Part shown: positions 11,546-22,534 of the stretch, piece by piece
Layout of the letters: every line of letters begins with the position of its first letter
How positions within the stretch are numbered: the first letter of the stretch is position 1
NCBI GenBank assembly: GCA_003550325.1
Contig: QKWP01000028.1
Location: forward strand, 306,505 to 370,504
Reading direction: 5' to 3'
DNA from: Gigaspora rosea
Taxonomy: Eukaryota > Glomeromycota > Glomeromycetes > Diversisporales > Gigasporaceae
DNA length: 64,000 bases
Notes under the pieces: generated by a model
The model's input: only the letters and a program-made list of their open reading frames with translations
What the model was told of the DNA's origin: nothing
Database searches by the model: none
Position numbers and translations under genes: made by a program

Positions 11546-11958
11546 ATTTGCAAAATTCTGAATCCCATTGAACAATTGATTGTAATTGTGAATAATTGTA
11601 AAAGATAAGCACTTTTATTACATAAAAATATCATTTAAAAATTGATTTCTAGTTGATTATTTTAGAAATTATTCAGGATTTATTTTCAAAAAGCTGTTTG
11701 ATGCTCTTAAAAATAATAGAAGTCTTTTACTTTGCCATAGTCAACTGTGATTGTGAAGCAGTAAAATACTTTTATTGTATTTAGAATATCAAATAACATT
11801 TTGAGAATAAGCTCTGACCAATCACTAAAATAATTAGTCTAAGCTCAATTTTTAAAGAATTTTTTTTATATAATTAAAGCACTTATCTTTTCACAATTAT
11901 TTACAATTACAATTAATTGTAGAGTAATAATTATCACTCAATTCAGACTTTTGCAAAT
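11546..11958. mobile_element. Foldback element inside the satellite
   Basis: Two arms of about 150 bp are inverted copies. The left runs ATTTGCAAAATTCTGAAT, then TTGTAATTGTGAATAATTGT and AAAAGATAAGCACTTTTATT; the right ends ATTCAGACTTTTGCAAAT. TAATTATTTA occurs on both sides close to the ends, consistent with target duplication but offset by a few bases. Non-coding. Confidence 0.6.
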
Positions 11959-12870
11959 CACAATAATTATTTAATAAATTACTAGAGTGAGTATAAAGCT
12001 TAATTGTCTGGAGCACAGTGAAGAGCCTACATTTTGGGCATGCTCATTATCTATATTACATAATCTAGTGATATACTAGAGCTCAGATGTACATTTGTTT
12101 GTCTATTAATTGCCAAATATGATTGGTCATTGAGGTACATATAAAAAAATAAACACTTATATATTAACATTTTAACAAGATTTGTAGTTATTTTATATTA
12201 TACATATAAATTATATATATTTATTTAATAATATTAATTTAAAATTTTATCTTCAAACATTAATAGTTCCTTTTTTCTAGTACTATTTACTTTATGATTT
12301 TGTTTTAAGAGAATATAATTAACCATAACCATTTAATTGTTAAATAAAGAGTAAGTATAAATTTTTTAATTCTATTTACTTTAATGATTGTGTTTTAAGA
12401 TAAAATATTATTAATATAATTAATTTTGCATTTGATCATTCAATTAATTACTAGTGTGAGTATAAAGCTTAATTTGTTCACTTTAACAATTGTGTTTCAA
12501 GAGAATGTATGATTATTTGTAATGACCTAATTTTTCAATAAATTACTAAAGTGAGTATAAAGTTTAATTAGTTTGCTTTAACAATTGTGTTTCAAGACAA
12601 TGATTAACCAATTATTCAATAAATTACCAAAATAAATATAAAGTATTTAATTCTATTCACTTTAACAATCATGTTTCAAAAAAATATATTATTAACTATA
12701 ATCATTTAATCATTCAATAAATTACAGTTAAGCATAAAGTTTAATTCTGTTTACTAACAATTGCATTTAAAGAAAACATATAATTATCTGTAATCATCTA
12801 ATTATTCAATAAATTACTAAAGTAAGTATAAAGTTTAATTCAGTTTGCTTTATGATTGTGTTTCAAGATA

Positions 12871-13212
12871 CAGTCAACCCTCTATAAATGCAACTCGTAG
12901 GGACAAGCCTACAACGTGCATTTAGGGAGGTTTGCATTTAGAGATAGCCAATTAAATTGCAGCTTTTAAAAATTAGAACATCAAGTTTGTGTAACTTTTA
13001 CCAAAACTGTATAACCTATCTTAAATACTAAAATTTGATTGGCCATGTGCATTTAGGGAGGTTAGTGTGATATAAAATGTTATTCAAGAGAACGTGCATT
13101 TACAGAATATAGAACATGCATTTAGCACAAATAACATTTTACGGAATAGAAAAAAACGTGCATTTAGAGAGGTATTGCATTTATGGAGGTTGCATTTATA
13201 GAGGGTTGACTG
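12871..13212. mobile_element. 342-bp pogo-type non-autonomous element
   Basis: The ends are inverted repeats, CAGTCAACCCTCTATAAATG... and ...ATTTATAGAGGGTTGACTG, flanked by TA on both sides (12869-12870 and 13213-13214). The CAGTCAACCCTCTATAA end is typical of the pogo/Tigger branch of Tc1/mariner. The empty site is present in the array: TTTCAAGATATTGATTAACT near 13487-13505 equals the two flanks with one TA. The interior repeats GTGCATTTAGGGAGG words. Confidence 0.9.
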
Positions 13213-13956
13213 TATTGATTAACTATAATCATTCATCATTCAATAAATTACCAGAGTAAGTATAAAGTTTAATCTATCCACTTTAATAATTGTGTTCCAA
13301 AAGAACATGTGATTAAGTATGATCATTTAATTGATCAATATTACAGGATGAGTATAAAGTTTAATTTTGTTTACTTTAATATTTGCATTTTAAGAAAACG
13401 TATAATTATCTGTAATCATCTAATTATTCAATAAATTACTAAAGTAGGTATAAAGTTTAATTCAGTTTGCTTTATGATTGTGTTTCAAGATATTGATTAA
13501 CTATAATTATTCATCATTCAATAAATTACCAGAGTAAGTATAAAGTTTAATCTATTCACCTTAATAATTGTGTTCCAAAAGAACATGTGATTAAGTATGA
13601 TCATTTAATTGATCAATATTACAGGATGAGTATGAAGTTTAATTTGTTTACTTTAATATTTGTATTTTAAGACAATGTATGATTAACTGTAACTATTTAA
13701 TTATTCAATAAATTATTAGCATAGTATAAGTTTCTGTTCAATTAACAATTGTGTGCCAAAAAAATGTATAATTATTCATAACTGTCTAATTGTTCAATAA
13801 ATTATTAGGATGAGTATTAAGTTTAATTTAGTTCATTTTAACAATTGTGTTTTAAGACAATTATTAACCATAATTATTCAATCATTCAATAAATTACCAG
13901 AGTAAGTATGACTTTAAATTCTATTTATTTTAAAAATTGTATTTCAAGAGAACATA

Positions 13957-14297
13957 TGGAGTGCTCCGTATTAAAAGGGCCCATTTTTACAATTTTTTGA
14001 AAAATGAGTTTTTATTAAATTCATGTAAATTTTGACATAATTGATATTTTTCAATTATTAATGAAAGTCGATTTGCATAATAAAAAATCAAGATAATTTA
14101 AAAAGAAAAATTACATGAGGCTGCGTAGAGCCAACACGTTACGAGATTATCCGATAGTCATCTGCCATCTTTAACCAATCAAAATTGTGAAATTTAATTA
14201 ATCCCGGGTCAGTCCAAAAATCAAAACAAAGGTTAAACTCAATTATTTCAAAATGAGATAAATGTAAAAATGGGCCCTTTTAATACGGAGCACTCCA
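13957..14297. mobile_element. 341-bp non-autonomous element with TGGAGTGCTCC ends
   Basis: Perfect inverted ends of about 35 bp (TGGAGTGCTCCGTATTAAAA at the left), flanked by TA (13955-13956 and 14298-14299). Removing it with one TA restores the satellite sequence GAGAACATATAATTAAC. It shares the interior word TCGATTTGCATAATAAAA with the element at 22143-22519, so the two are related. Confidence 0.85.
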
Positions 14298-14455
14298 TAT
14301 AATTAACAGTAATTATTTAATAAATTAATAAATTACTAGAATAAATTTGAAGTTTAATTCTGTTTACTTTAATATTTGTGTTTTAAGACAATGTATAATT
14401 AACTGGAATCATCTAATTATTCAATAAATTATTAGCATAGTATAAAATTTAATTC

Positions 14456-15463
14456 TGTAAAAGAATTTTTTATTATATAGTATAGACTATAATAATACTG
14501 TGATTACTGGAACAGTAAGTTCTACAATAAAAATTTTACAATAATTTAAAAATAAAAATTACAATAACTCTAATACTAATTGTGGTAGCTTATGCTAAAA
14601 TTGGCTTATACTAAAAATTTAAGTTTTTTATTATGAAATTATAAAATTTTAGAGAGCTTTTTTAGTGGTATTTCTAACATTTGCAAGCATTCTTTTGCTC
14701 TTTCTACACTTTCAAGTTCAAACTTTTCAGGATAATATTTTATATAGTTTGGTTAGGGTTTAGGGTTATGGTTATAAATAAAAGAGTATATGTGGATTTT
14801 AGTAGATATTATAGATTTAAATAAAGACTCCAGATTTTAGCATAAGCCAATTTCAGCATAAGCCACTATACTAATTTAACTCTAAATGCTATATGTTCAC
14901 ATAGTAAGTAAGCTCTGTAACATCATTCTATATAATAATTTATGATAATTCTAATACAATCAATTTAACTTTAACTGGATACTATTATCATCAGAATAGC
15001 AGTACCAGAATTTTTTATTATAACTTAATAGTATAAATTACAATAATTCTAAACAGAATTCTTAATTATAGTAGTAAAAATTCTAAAACTATGATTATTG
15101 GAATAGCAAGTTCTTTAACAGATGCTTATAATAGCTTAAAAGTAGAAGCACAATTACTTCAATACTAACACAATCTTAACCAAGTAGATCTGACCAAAAT
15201 TAATCAGATTTTTATGCATGCATTAAATCATAATTCTAGCAGTATATACATATGTACTGCTTTAGATATTTAAAGTAGCTACTTTAGATAAGTGACTACT
15301 TTAGATGCAATACATATATCATATTAAAAAAATAAGTTCTGTAATGGAATTCTATACAGTAAATTATGAAAATTCCAGTGCAACCAACTCAACTGCATAT
15401 TGTGATAACTGGAATAGCAAGTAAATTCTTTAACAGGAATTTTATGCAAAAATTAATATTTTC
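14456..15463. repeat. Second repeat array, left part
   Basis: Units of roughly 100-150 bp contain AGTTCTGTAACAGAATTTTA, TATAGTAAATTACAATAATT, CTAATACAAACTCAACTTTA and TGTGATTACTGGAATAGCAA in varying completeness (near 14460, 14890, 15000, 15110, 15340). The array resumes at 17336 after the retroposon, and a final decayed unit is near 17640-17760. Confidence 0.6.
14582..14867 (+). mobile_element. Element with doubled terminal repeats (family C, copy 1)
   Basis: Left end GTGGTAGCTTATGCTAAAAT then GGCTTATACTAAAA; right end TTTTAGCATAAGCCAATTTC then AGCATAAGCCAC. Each terminus therefore holds two tandem ~17-bp units, inverted between ends. It is flanked by the exact 9-bp direct repeat ATACTAATT (14573-14581 and 14868-14876), the length used by Mutator-like elements. 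The interior has GGTTAGGGTTTAGGGTTATG and TATATGTGGATTTTAGTAG, shared with copies 2 and 3. Confidence 0.7.
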
Positions 15464-16743
15464 AATACTAACTCAACTTTTTTTTTATATTCGGAGAAAC
15501 CCCAGGTGTAGCTCCTGCTCCAAACTTTATTAATACTTAAGTAAGTTGACATATGGTGGTACTGTACATACATACATATTATATACAAGTATTAGAACTA
15601 GGACTTTAGGTTATACAACAGCTAACACCTACTAGAGCCTTCCATATTCTAATTTATATGACTGACCTGGCTTGTACATCCCTCTCCAACCAACAATTGG
15701 TATTCACATATCTGCCACTTTACCCATACTACCTAGTATCATCACTTACAATTTGGTGTACATTGCCAGGTAGGCGCTTTGTGTTTCTAGATTGGTATAC
15801 CTGAGATCCCCTACTGGAGTACTTCTCAGGAGTTTGTATCTCAAACTATGCAGCTGCCTCTACCATATTGGGTAAGTATTTCAAGCCTGTATGCTGCCAT
15901 AACTAGCCAGGTTCCTGCAACTTTGGGGCCCAGAATTTAACATTTCAAATTTGGTAATGTACGAATAACTGTACTTCCTTTTATAGTAACAAGGTAACTG
16001 GGCATGTTTCACAAATGCTTCTAGTACTAGATATTGTTGAATAGCATTATGAGCCTCAGGGAACCTTGTTACCACTACATGCACTTGTACTAGCTATACC
16101 TGTATTGGTGGTCCCAGACTTCTTAATGTCCAAAGACTCCTATATAGGTACACCCAGAGCCCGTTAGGTCTTGACACGCACATGCCTCCATGCTTCTACC
16201 TTTCACTGGCTAGTGAGTTCCATATGCCCTTACAAATTTATTCTGATCCCCAGTATTCACTTCCAACCCTTTTTCTAACCTTTACTAATCCCTTCCAAAC
16301 TCCAAACCAGTTAGCCCAGAAGAATTGGTTGGCCTGGCTTTATGTGTCTGATGGACTCTCTTTCCTTGGTACCAAATTCTAAAACATAGGTCCTTTCTCC
16401 AGTATAACTCCGGTAGCCAGGTTGGTGTCCCCTCTTGCCATAGGGCTTTTTCTATTTGGTTCTTCAGTCTTAGTCAAAATTCTGGTCTTCTGTAGTACCA
16501 TTGGAAGATCTTTCTTACCTCCTTGTTTGGGACTTGCCAAATGGTTTTCAATTGTTCTGGTCGCTAGGATTTGTCTGTGTAACTTACACAACTGCGCTGA
16601 TGCTCTCATTCGTGATAGTGTACCAAAGTTACAAGTGATATACTTGACCGATCAATAAATAAATGTTACTATAACACAGGCCTATTTTCAATTCGTCTCC
16701 AGTAGGATTTGAACTCTAGACCTGTCGCTTAGGGGGTAACAAC

Positions 16744-16980
16744 CAGTGTTTAAAATAGAAATTTTAATTTACCGGTACATGCAACTGTTATATAAAAAAA
16801 TACCAGTTCAAAAAGTAACCTGCATTAGTAGAAAATGATCATTATAGATGCACTCAAACGGTGACTTTAAAAAATTCTGGATTATGCACCATTTGTTGCA
16901 CTGGACCAATTTTAAAATACCAGTATATGCAATATAAAAAAAAGTAGATCCAGATTTTTATCATGCTATTTTATACACTA
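16744..16980. mobile_element. hAT-like short element inside the retroposon tRNA head (CAGTRTTTAAAA family, copy 3)
   Basis: Starts CAGTGTTTAAAATAGAAATT and ends GCTATTTTATACACTA. The flanks GTAACAAC (16736-16743) and GTGACTAC (16981-16988) match at 6 of 8 positions. Its removal joins the A-box and B-box halves of the tRNA-like head, which supports the boundaries independently. It contains TGCACCATTTGTTGCACT, which recurs near 17806. Confidence 0.6.
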
Positions 16981-17028
16981 GTGACTACCAGACAGCTTAT
17001 CTATGTTGCCATACCCTCAATATGGGTG

Positions 17029-17318
17029 GCTATCAATTAATTGACAATCAATTTACCGACATAACATTTTACTGTCAATTATTTACCGACAAGTTCATTT
17101 TATCGACAGTTTATTTCACCGAAGCTCATTTTACTTACAAAGTAATTCTGGTCATTGTCGTTAGAGTCAGAGTAGAATTAGGTAGAATTAGAGTTAACTT
17201 GTCAGTGAAATGAACTTTGGCAAAACAAACTGTTGGTAAAATGAACTTGTCAGTTAGTATTTGTCAGTGAAATGTTATGTTGATGAAGTGATTGTTGGCA
17301 AAATAATGCGAACCCCTT
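17029..17318. mobile_element. Foldback element built of CGACA subrepeats (copy 2)
   Basis: Closely similar to 4493-4807: left arm ATTGACAATCAATTTACCGA... and right arm inverted, ending GATTGTTGGCAAAATAATGC. The centre has GTAGAATTAGGTAGAATTAG, as in copy 1. It sits between the 5' end of the retroposon head and the retroposon's right target duplication. Its own target duplication is not clear. Confidence 0.65.
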
Positions 17319-17421
17319 AATACTAACTCAACTTTAACTACTGTATATACCATATTAACAAGTAAATTCTAAATTATAATAATAATAATTCTAATGTAAT
17401 GAGCTCAACCATGGCTACATA

Positions 17422-17600
17422 AGGACCTCTAAATATACATAAATAGGTCAGGTTAATTATAGAGTTACTAAAAAAGGAAAGATCTGCAGAAAAACTTCAA
17501 AAATTAGCAAAAAATTACTATAAATTGAAAAGATCTACATTAAAAACCTCAAAAATAAGCAAACTCATACCTGACCTATCTATGTATATTTCAGGGTCCA
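17422..17600. mobile_element. AGGACCC-end element (copy 1)
   Basis: Starts AGGACCTCTAAATATACATA and ends TATGTATATTTCAGGGTCC; the ends are inverted repeats. TACATA lies on both flanks, a weak remnant of an 8-bp target duplication. The interior has two GAAAAGATCT...CAAAAATTAGCAA units also found in the copy at 57307. Confidence 0.65.
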
Positions 17601-17760
17601 ATACATACAGTGGTTTTTATATCAAAATTATAGTAAAGATTGACAATCTATTACTAAACTTTAACTGCATTAGTAAATAATTTGATATATAATAACTTAT
17701 TTAAATTTAATTATATATTGTATATTGCAATAGATAATTAATTCTGTAAAGAATTTTTAA

Positions 17761-18608
17761 CAGTATTTTGATTAAAAAAAGCTACTCAATAAGATAGGTG
17801 GCGCAAATGCACCATCTGTTGCACTAGTTATTTGCATGACAGAGCCAAATTTTAATTGGGCATTGAAACAAAACAAGTAAAGTAAGAAAGCACTAAGATT
17901 TATCATTTACTCTTACATGTATTTATTATTGGCAAAATTTATATATAGATATGCATCGATTATTAACAATCAAATATATGCCAATTATAATCACCCCTAT
18001 CAAGATTTATTGATAGTAATAATAATCGATATATAACTGGTTTTATATCGATCTATTTTGATTTCGATTAAAATCAATATATAGCTAAATAGTCAGCCCA
18101 GTCGATCAGGTTGAAACAATTTAGTTTCCATCTCAGCGCTACGTGAGTCATTAGCCTACATCACTAATATTGAGACAAGATTTCTATCTTTTATTCAGGA
18201 TATGACCCGAGTTGTGAGCTTACATAGTCTAATGATAAAAAGTCATTAGACAAATATATGTCTGTTGATAGTTTTTTATATGTCTAATGGTGTCTAATAG
18301 CTGTCTATTCACAATCTAGATATGACTGTATAGAGTTATCCATGGGCGAATACATGAGTTTTGAGATCTATAACTACATGATCTAATGTAAGACATTGAA
18401 AATATTAAAAGATGAATAAACTCAGGAACTGCTTTCAATATACTATTTATAAACAATGTCCAATTGGAATGAAAATATTTCTTGAGAATAATGATATTCT
18501 AATATGTATAATAGAGAGCCTGTAATTGATAGCAAACAGAATCCCCATAATAGTCCATGTGATTCTAGTAGCCGTGTTAGTCGTGAAGATGCAGATGTCT
18601 TGTGAAAT
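17761..18608. other. Intergenic stretch with small hairpins
   Basis: No gene. GTCTAATGA...TCATTAGAC (18227-18251) is a short hairpin, and TGTCTAATGG/TGTCTAATAG words follow it. GCAAATGCACCATCTGTTGC near 17800 echoes a word inside 16744-16980. Confidence 0.4.
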
Positions 18609-18835
18609 TGTATGACTAGTGATGTGCCATTTATACGATACCTGAAAAATTTTAGCGTACAGTATGTACAGTATGTATAGTTCTTTTCTGGCATCTGATT
18701 GGCTAGAACAAGTGATCAGCAAAAATTTTAGCATACAGTACTGGGATGGCATATTGATTAATTAATCAAAACTATATTAAATAAGTTGATCATTTTACTA
18801 TGATCAAATTTTATATCAGTAAAATTAAAATAATT

Positions 18836-19061
18836 GTCGCGGCTGAAGCTGGAAATGGCTTAAGCTGGAAATTAGAGGTCTTGATTTAAAACTATAAGCC
18901 CTGCTAAAATCCAACTATACTCTTTTATTATAAACCCTAACCCTAAATTCTAATCTAACTATAAAAAAAATCGTACAAAATGCATTCCAAAATTTTTTGT
19001 AAATTTCATATTAAAATATTTAAAATTTCCCGCTTCAGCCATTTCCAGCTTCAGCCACGAC
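18836..19061 (-). mobile_element. Element with doubled terminal repeats (family C, copy 2)
   Basis: Left end GTCGCGGCTGAAGCTGGAAA then TGGCTTAAGCTGGAAATT; right end AATTTCCCGCTTCAGCCATT then TCCAGCTTCAGCCACGAC. AATAATT flanks both sides. The interior, on the minus strand, carries GGGTTAGGGTTTATAATAAA and GGATTTTAGCAGGGCTTATA. It is nested in the hAT transposon upstream of the transposase relic. Confidence 0.7.
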
Positions 19062-19439
19062 AATAATTAAATGAATTATCATTATACATAATTTAAATAG
19101 CAAATTCTAAATGATTCACCTGAATATTGCACTTATTTTCTAATTTTTTTTTGATTAGGCAACCTTCGTAAAGACTATTACAACAAAGTTACGCTCGATT
19201 TTTTGTATAAAGTTCATGTTAATTCTTATTTACAAGAATCAAAGATAGAATTTTCCAATAAATTTGATATATTCTATTATTCGAACAATTAAAACCTATA
19301 CTGTATATAAATAAATAATTTTCAAATGTAGTTTTATTCTTTTACACTTTAAAAACAACTTGTGAAAATTTCCAGGTAATACTATGTTTGTTAATTAGTT
19401 GAATAATTTTGAAATAGATCGATTTTAATAAATATTTAA

Positions 19440-21879
19440 TTGTCAAAGATGCTGAAAATCTCTAATCGAAAGCATCAATCACATAAGGCAAGCCAGTGTT
19501 CAGTAGATAAACGAAAGGCTGCCCAACATGAAAAATATATAATTGAAATTAATCAAACCATGATGCAAATAAATGATGATGAATTGCAACTAGTTTATCA
19601 AGATATAATTCAACAATCTAATAGCCAAGAGAAGAATAAAGTTGAATGTCATCAAAAATTAATTGATTTTGTTAAGAAATTACCCGATAATCACTTAAAA
19701 TCTGCTATAAATTTGTTTGATACTATGCGATATACTAAAGGACAAAATAAGGGTAATTTACTTTCGCCATTCTTACAGAACAAGGCTTTAAATTTTATAA
19801 ATTCATCTCTTTATAAAGTGGGTCAGGATTCAGACTCATTAATCCGAAATAATAAAGCACTCAAAAACAAGTAACTCAATTAGAGTATTCGAATGCAAAA
19901 AAGAATCACAAGGTTAAACAATTAATAGGATCATTATCACAACATAAGCGGAAACAATGTCAACATATATCAAGGGTACGTGCTGCAGCCTGTAAACCTT
20001 TAATTGTTAATTCTCAAAGCTTAAAAGTAAGCATTCAGTCAATTCTTATGAAAAATAAACATCAATACTCAACTTATTTCGTCAATTTGGCTACACAAAT
20101 TTCACAAGTCAATCAAATATCATTTCGAAGTACTGCTCAAGTTGCACGTTCAATTTTAGGCTTCTTAACTGGTGAAAGCTTTCCATTATCAATTTCAAAA
20201 GATTCTATCATTAGATGGAATAAAGAAATTAGTGAAATTCATATAAATAAAATTTTTAATCAAAATATTTTCTCTGAATATTTTACTTTTGACATAATGT
20301 TGGATGAATCTACTTGAGGTCAGCAAAAGATATTTATCTATGTGTTATATTTTGGAATTCTGAAAGTAACAAGCCAGACTTTCGTGTATTAAAAATGAAT
20401 GATTTAGTGGCTTGTACAGGCAATTCAATCGCTCAAACATTGCATAGTACTTTCAATTATTTTAAATTAAATTTTTAGCAATGCTTTGTATGTATCTCAG
20501 ATAATACGAATTATATGAGTGGTAAAGCTGGAGGCACAATTTCTTAATTTAACAAATTTAATAACACAAACATGTTTCGGATTCCATACAGGCTTCATGT
20601 TGCACATATTGTAATGAACAATTTTGAAGAATCAGCTTTTGGAAAACTAATGTTAGTGGGTTTTACAAATTGTACATCCAGCAAATCTTCTTTATTTGGT
20701 GTGGGAACTTCACGATGTATACAGCAAAAGTGATAAAGACAAACCAATGGGGATACGATCTAATTATATTGGTGAACTTTATAAGGAACGACTTAATTAT
20801 CAATTAAAAAAATATCAGCAACCTATTCGATCACGATGGCTCTATGAACTAAAATGTGCAGAGCAATATATAGAATGAAGTGATATCCATATAAAATTTA
20901 CTGAATGGTTTTTATTTCGTCTCAAAAATCTAAAAAATACACCAAAATCTTATATAAAAAATGGTGTTGTTCCAAAAATGGCTTTACAATCCAATTTTAA
21001 ATGTTCAAATTAGATTACTAGTAAAGATCTTTATTATCCGATGACTAAATTTCTTACAGGCTATGATTCTGAATTATAAATACAAAATGAAGGCTCTGTA
21101 ATAAATCTTCCTCCCGGTCATCATGCGCACCAAATGTCTGATTTTGTGGCTCGTATTACTATGAAACTTAAGAATATTGCAGAAAATCCTTATTCATTTT
21201 TTAATGAAGAATTATCAGAAAGCCTTAATTTGTTGAATGATGATCAACTTGCTAAACTTGTTTCAGATCTTGAGCGTGGCACTCAAAAAGTGTTGGTTAC
21301 ATTTACCACTAAGTATATGTCGTCTGGGTGGAAAGCATAGATGGGAATTTGCACGAAGCTTTGCCTATGTTACTTTAAGAATTCCATGGTTGTTCATAAT
21401 ATCATTGCGGGAGCTGTGCTATACAAAATTTCTTGAGTTAGATACCGAATCTGGTGAATTTAATGATTTTGGATTATTAGCAGCACTACAAGATCCTAAA
21501 TTTAATCATGAAATTAATCTATTTATTCGAGAGCAAAAAACCTTTAAGCGAATTTCCTAAAATATTTGAGTTTGTAAAGTACCGAGTCTGGTACATTATG
21601 ATCCATCAACAAGACATTGAAGGTCTTTTCAATAAATGGGACCTTAGACCCATCAAAATATGACAAGCGATCTTCAACAATCAAAAATGCGGCTTGCAAG
21701 TTTACCGCTCAATGAAATTGGTTGCTAATACTTTAGAATTAACGGAATTTAGAATCAAAAAGCATCAGCAGCAAGCAAGTTCTGCGAATGATCAGATTTT
21801 AAGCAAGGAAAATCTTAATGTTAGCGAACGTGAAAAAAATGCAAATAAACTATTTGATGATTTATTTGAACGAAAATAA
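19440..21879 (+). pseudogene. hAT-type transposase, broken
   Basis: The first block (19440-19874) encodes about 144 residues rich in Lys, Gln and Asn, starting SKMLKISNRKHQSHKAS. The second (20048-20317) leads to FDIMLDEST, where the acidic pair resembles the first catalytic Asp region of hAT enzymes. After a TGA that would fit Arg, the frame continues to ISDNTNYMSGKAGG and LHVAHIVMNNFEESAFG (20500-20640). Later blocks include RSRWLYELKCAEQY and a C-terminal region IHQQDIEGLFNKWDLR (about 21600-21655) and LELTEFRIKKHQQQ. At least ten stops or shifts break it. The hAT call rests mainly on the element's ends and 8-bp duplication; the protein family is not otherwise recognised. Confidence 0.6.
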
Positions 21880-22142
21880 ACAATACGTATCGATATTCAT
21901 TTAACTGTATAATGCTAATATAAACTTAACGTTAATAAATTGATTAATTGATTTCCATTGTGTAACATGAAAAATCTGTGATATGATAAATTATATAGTT
22001 AGCAACAGTACGTATAGTACGCATAGTACTACGCGGCACATCACTATGTATAACACACTGATTAAATCAAATTTTTTTTTTATTTTAAATATCATTATGG
22101 TATTCATTTTAAAACAAGTAATCTATTAATTATATATATATA

Positions 22143-22519
22143 TGGGGAGCGGTCAATTAAAACACGGCTTATGGCATTTTTTGCAAAAATGAGTTAACAA
22201 TACTATCAATTAAAGCATGCATTTGACTATATAATTTAGCATTTAAAGCATCGATTTGCATAATAAAATTTTTGTCGATGCCTATTTTTCTAAATGCCGT
22301 ATGTAATTAGAAGCAATCTAAAAATAGATTTTAGAAATTAGCTTGTTGATCCTTGCTGCATAGTCATAGAAAAGAGCTCGTATGATTGGCCAATTCATGT
22401 AGATCAAACAGGTTCTACTAATAATAGATCATCATTGTTGTTGTTACACTAAATTTAAAACTTGATTTTCTCAAAATGGAAAAAAAGCCATAAGCCGTGT
22501 TTTAATTGACTGCGCCCCA
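22143..22519. mobile_element. 377-bp non-autonomous element with TGGGG ends
   Basis: Left end TGGGGAGCGGTCAATTAAAA then CACGGCTTATGGC; the right end is the inverted copy with two mismatches. TA flanks it (22141-22142 and 22520-22521). It shares TCGATTTGCATAATAAAA and overall size with 13957-14297. It ends about 780 bp upstream of the sacsin-BTB start codon. Confidence 0.8.
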
Positions 22520-22534
22520 TATATATTTTTATAT

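Larger units (their letters stand above)
11424..14455. repeat. Satellite, ~90-bp unit, main block
   Basis: At least 20 decayed units of about 80-100 bp. Each unit carries ATTCAATAAATTACYARAGT, AAGTATAAAGTTTAATTCTG, TTTRCTTTAAYAATTGTGTT and TCAAGAGAATATATGATTAA. The block is interrupted by a foldback (11546-11958), about 300 bp of unrelated AT-rich DNA (12003-12300) and two small TA-target elements (12871-13212 and 13957-14297). Neighbouring units are similar enough to serve as empty-site controls for those insertions. Confidence 0.8.
15464..17335 (-). mobile_element. tRNA-derived retroposon (long SINE-like), minus strand
   Basis: An exact 17-bp direct repeat, AATACTAACTCAACTTT, lies at 15464-15480 and 17319-17335. 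Directly inside the left copy is a T-run (15478-15486), i.e. a poly(A) tail on the minus strand. Reading the minus strand from about 17025, after removing the 237-bp insertion at 16744-16980, gives a tRNA-like head: GATAAGCTGTCTGGTAG (A-box-like), then GACAGGTCTAGAGTTCAAAT and CC (B-box-like), with tRNA-like spacing of about 40 nt. These are the marks of an RNA polymerase III retroposon inserted by target-primed reverse transcription. The body is about 1.25 kb, longer than usual for SINEs and clearly less AT-rich than its surroundings. It has no convincing protein frame. A related body lies at 38770-39312. Confidence 0.7.
18617..22046 (+). mobile_element. hAT transposon, complete ends, dead
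   Basis: The ends TAGTGATGTGCC (18617-18628) and its complement (22035-22046) fit the hAT terminal consensus (YAGNGNTGNNCC). They are flanked by TGTATGAC (18609-18616) and TGTATAAC (22047-22054), an 8-bp target duplication with one difference. Length 3430 bp. It encloses the broken transposase at 19440-21879 and a nested family C element at 18836-19061. Sequence just inside the left end (18680-18730) recurs at 51913-52010. Confidence 0.85.

Noticed and set aside
11424-14455. CRISPR-like array
   Set aside because: Units are contiguous diverged satellite repeats without uniform repeats and unique spacers, in a eukaryotic genome.
14745-14775. TTAGGG-like words as an interstitial telomere
   Set aside because: They are part of the conserved interior of family C elements (also near 18935 and 49808) and never form a tandem TTAGGG array.
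16182-16658. Overlapping plus- and minus-strand frames of 66-78 residues
   Set aside because: They lie in the body of the tRNA-derived retroposon, overlap each other on both strands, and the second copy at 38770-39312 does not keep them open.
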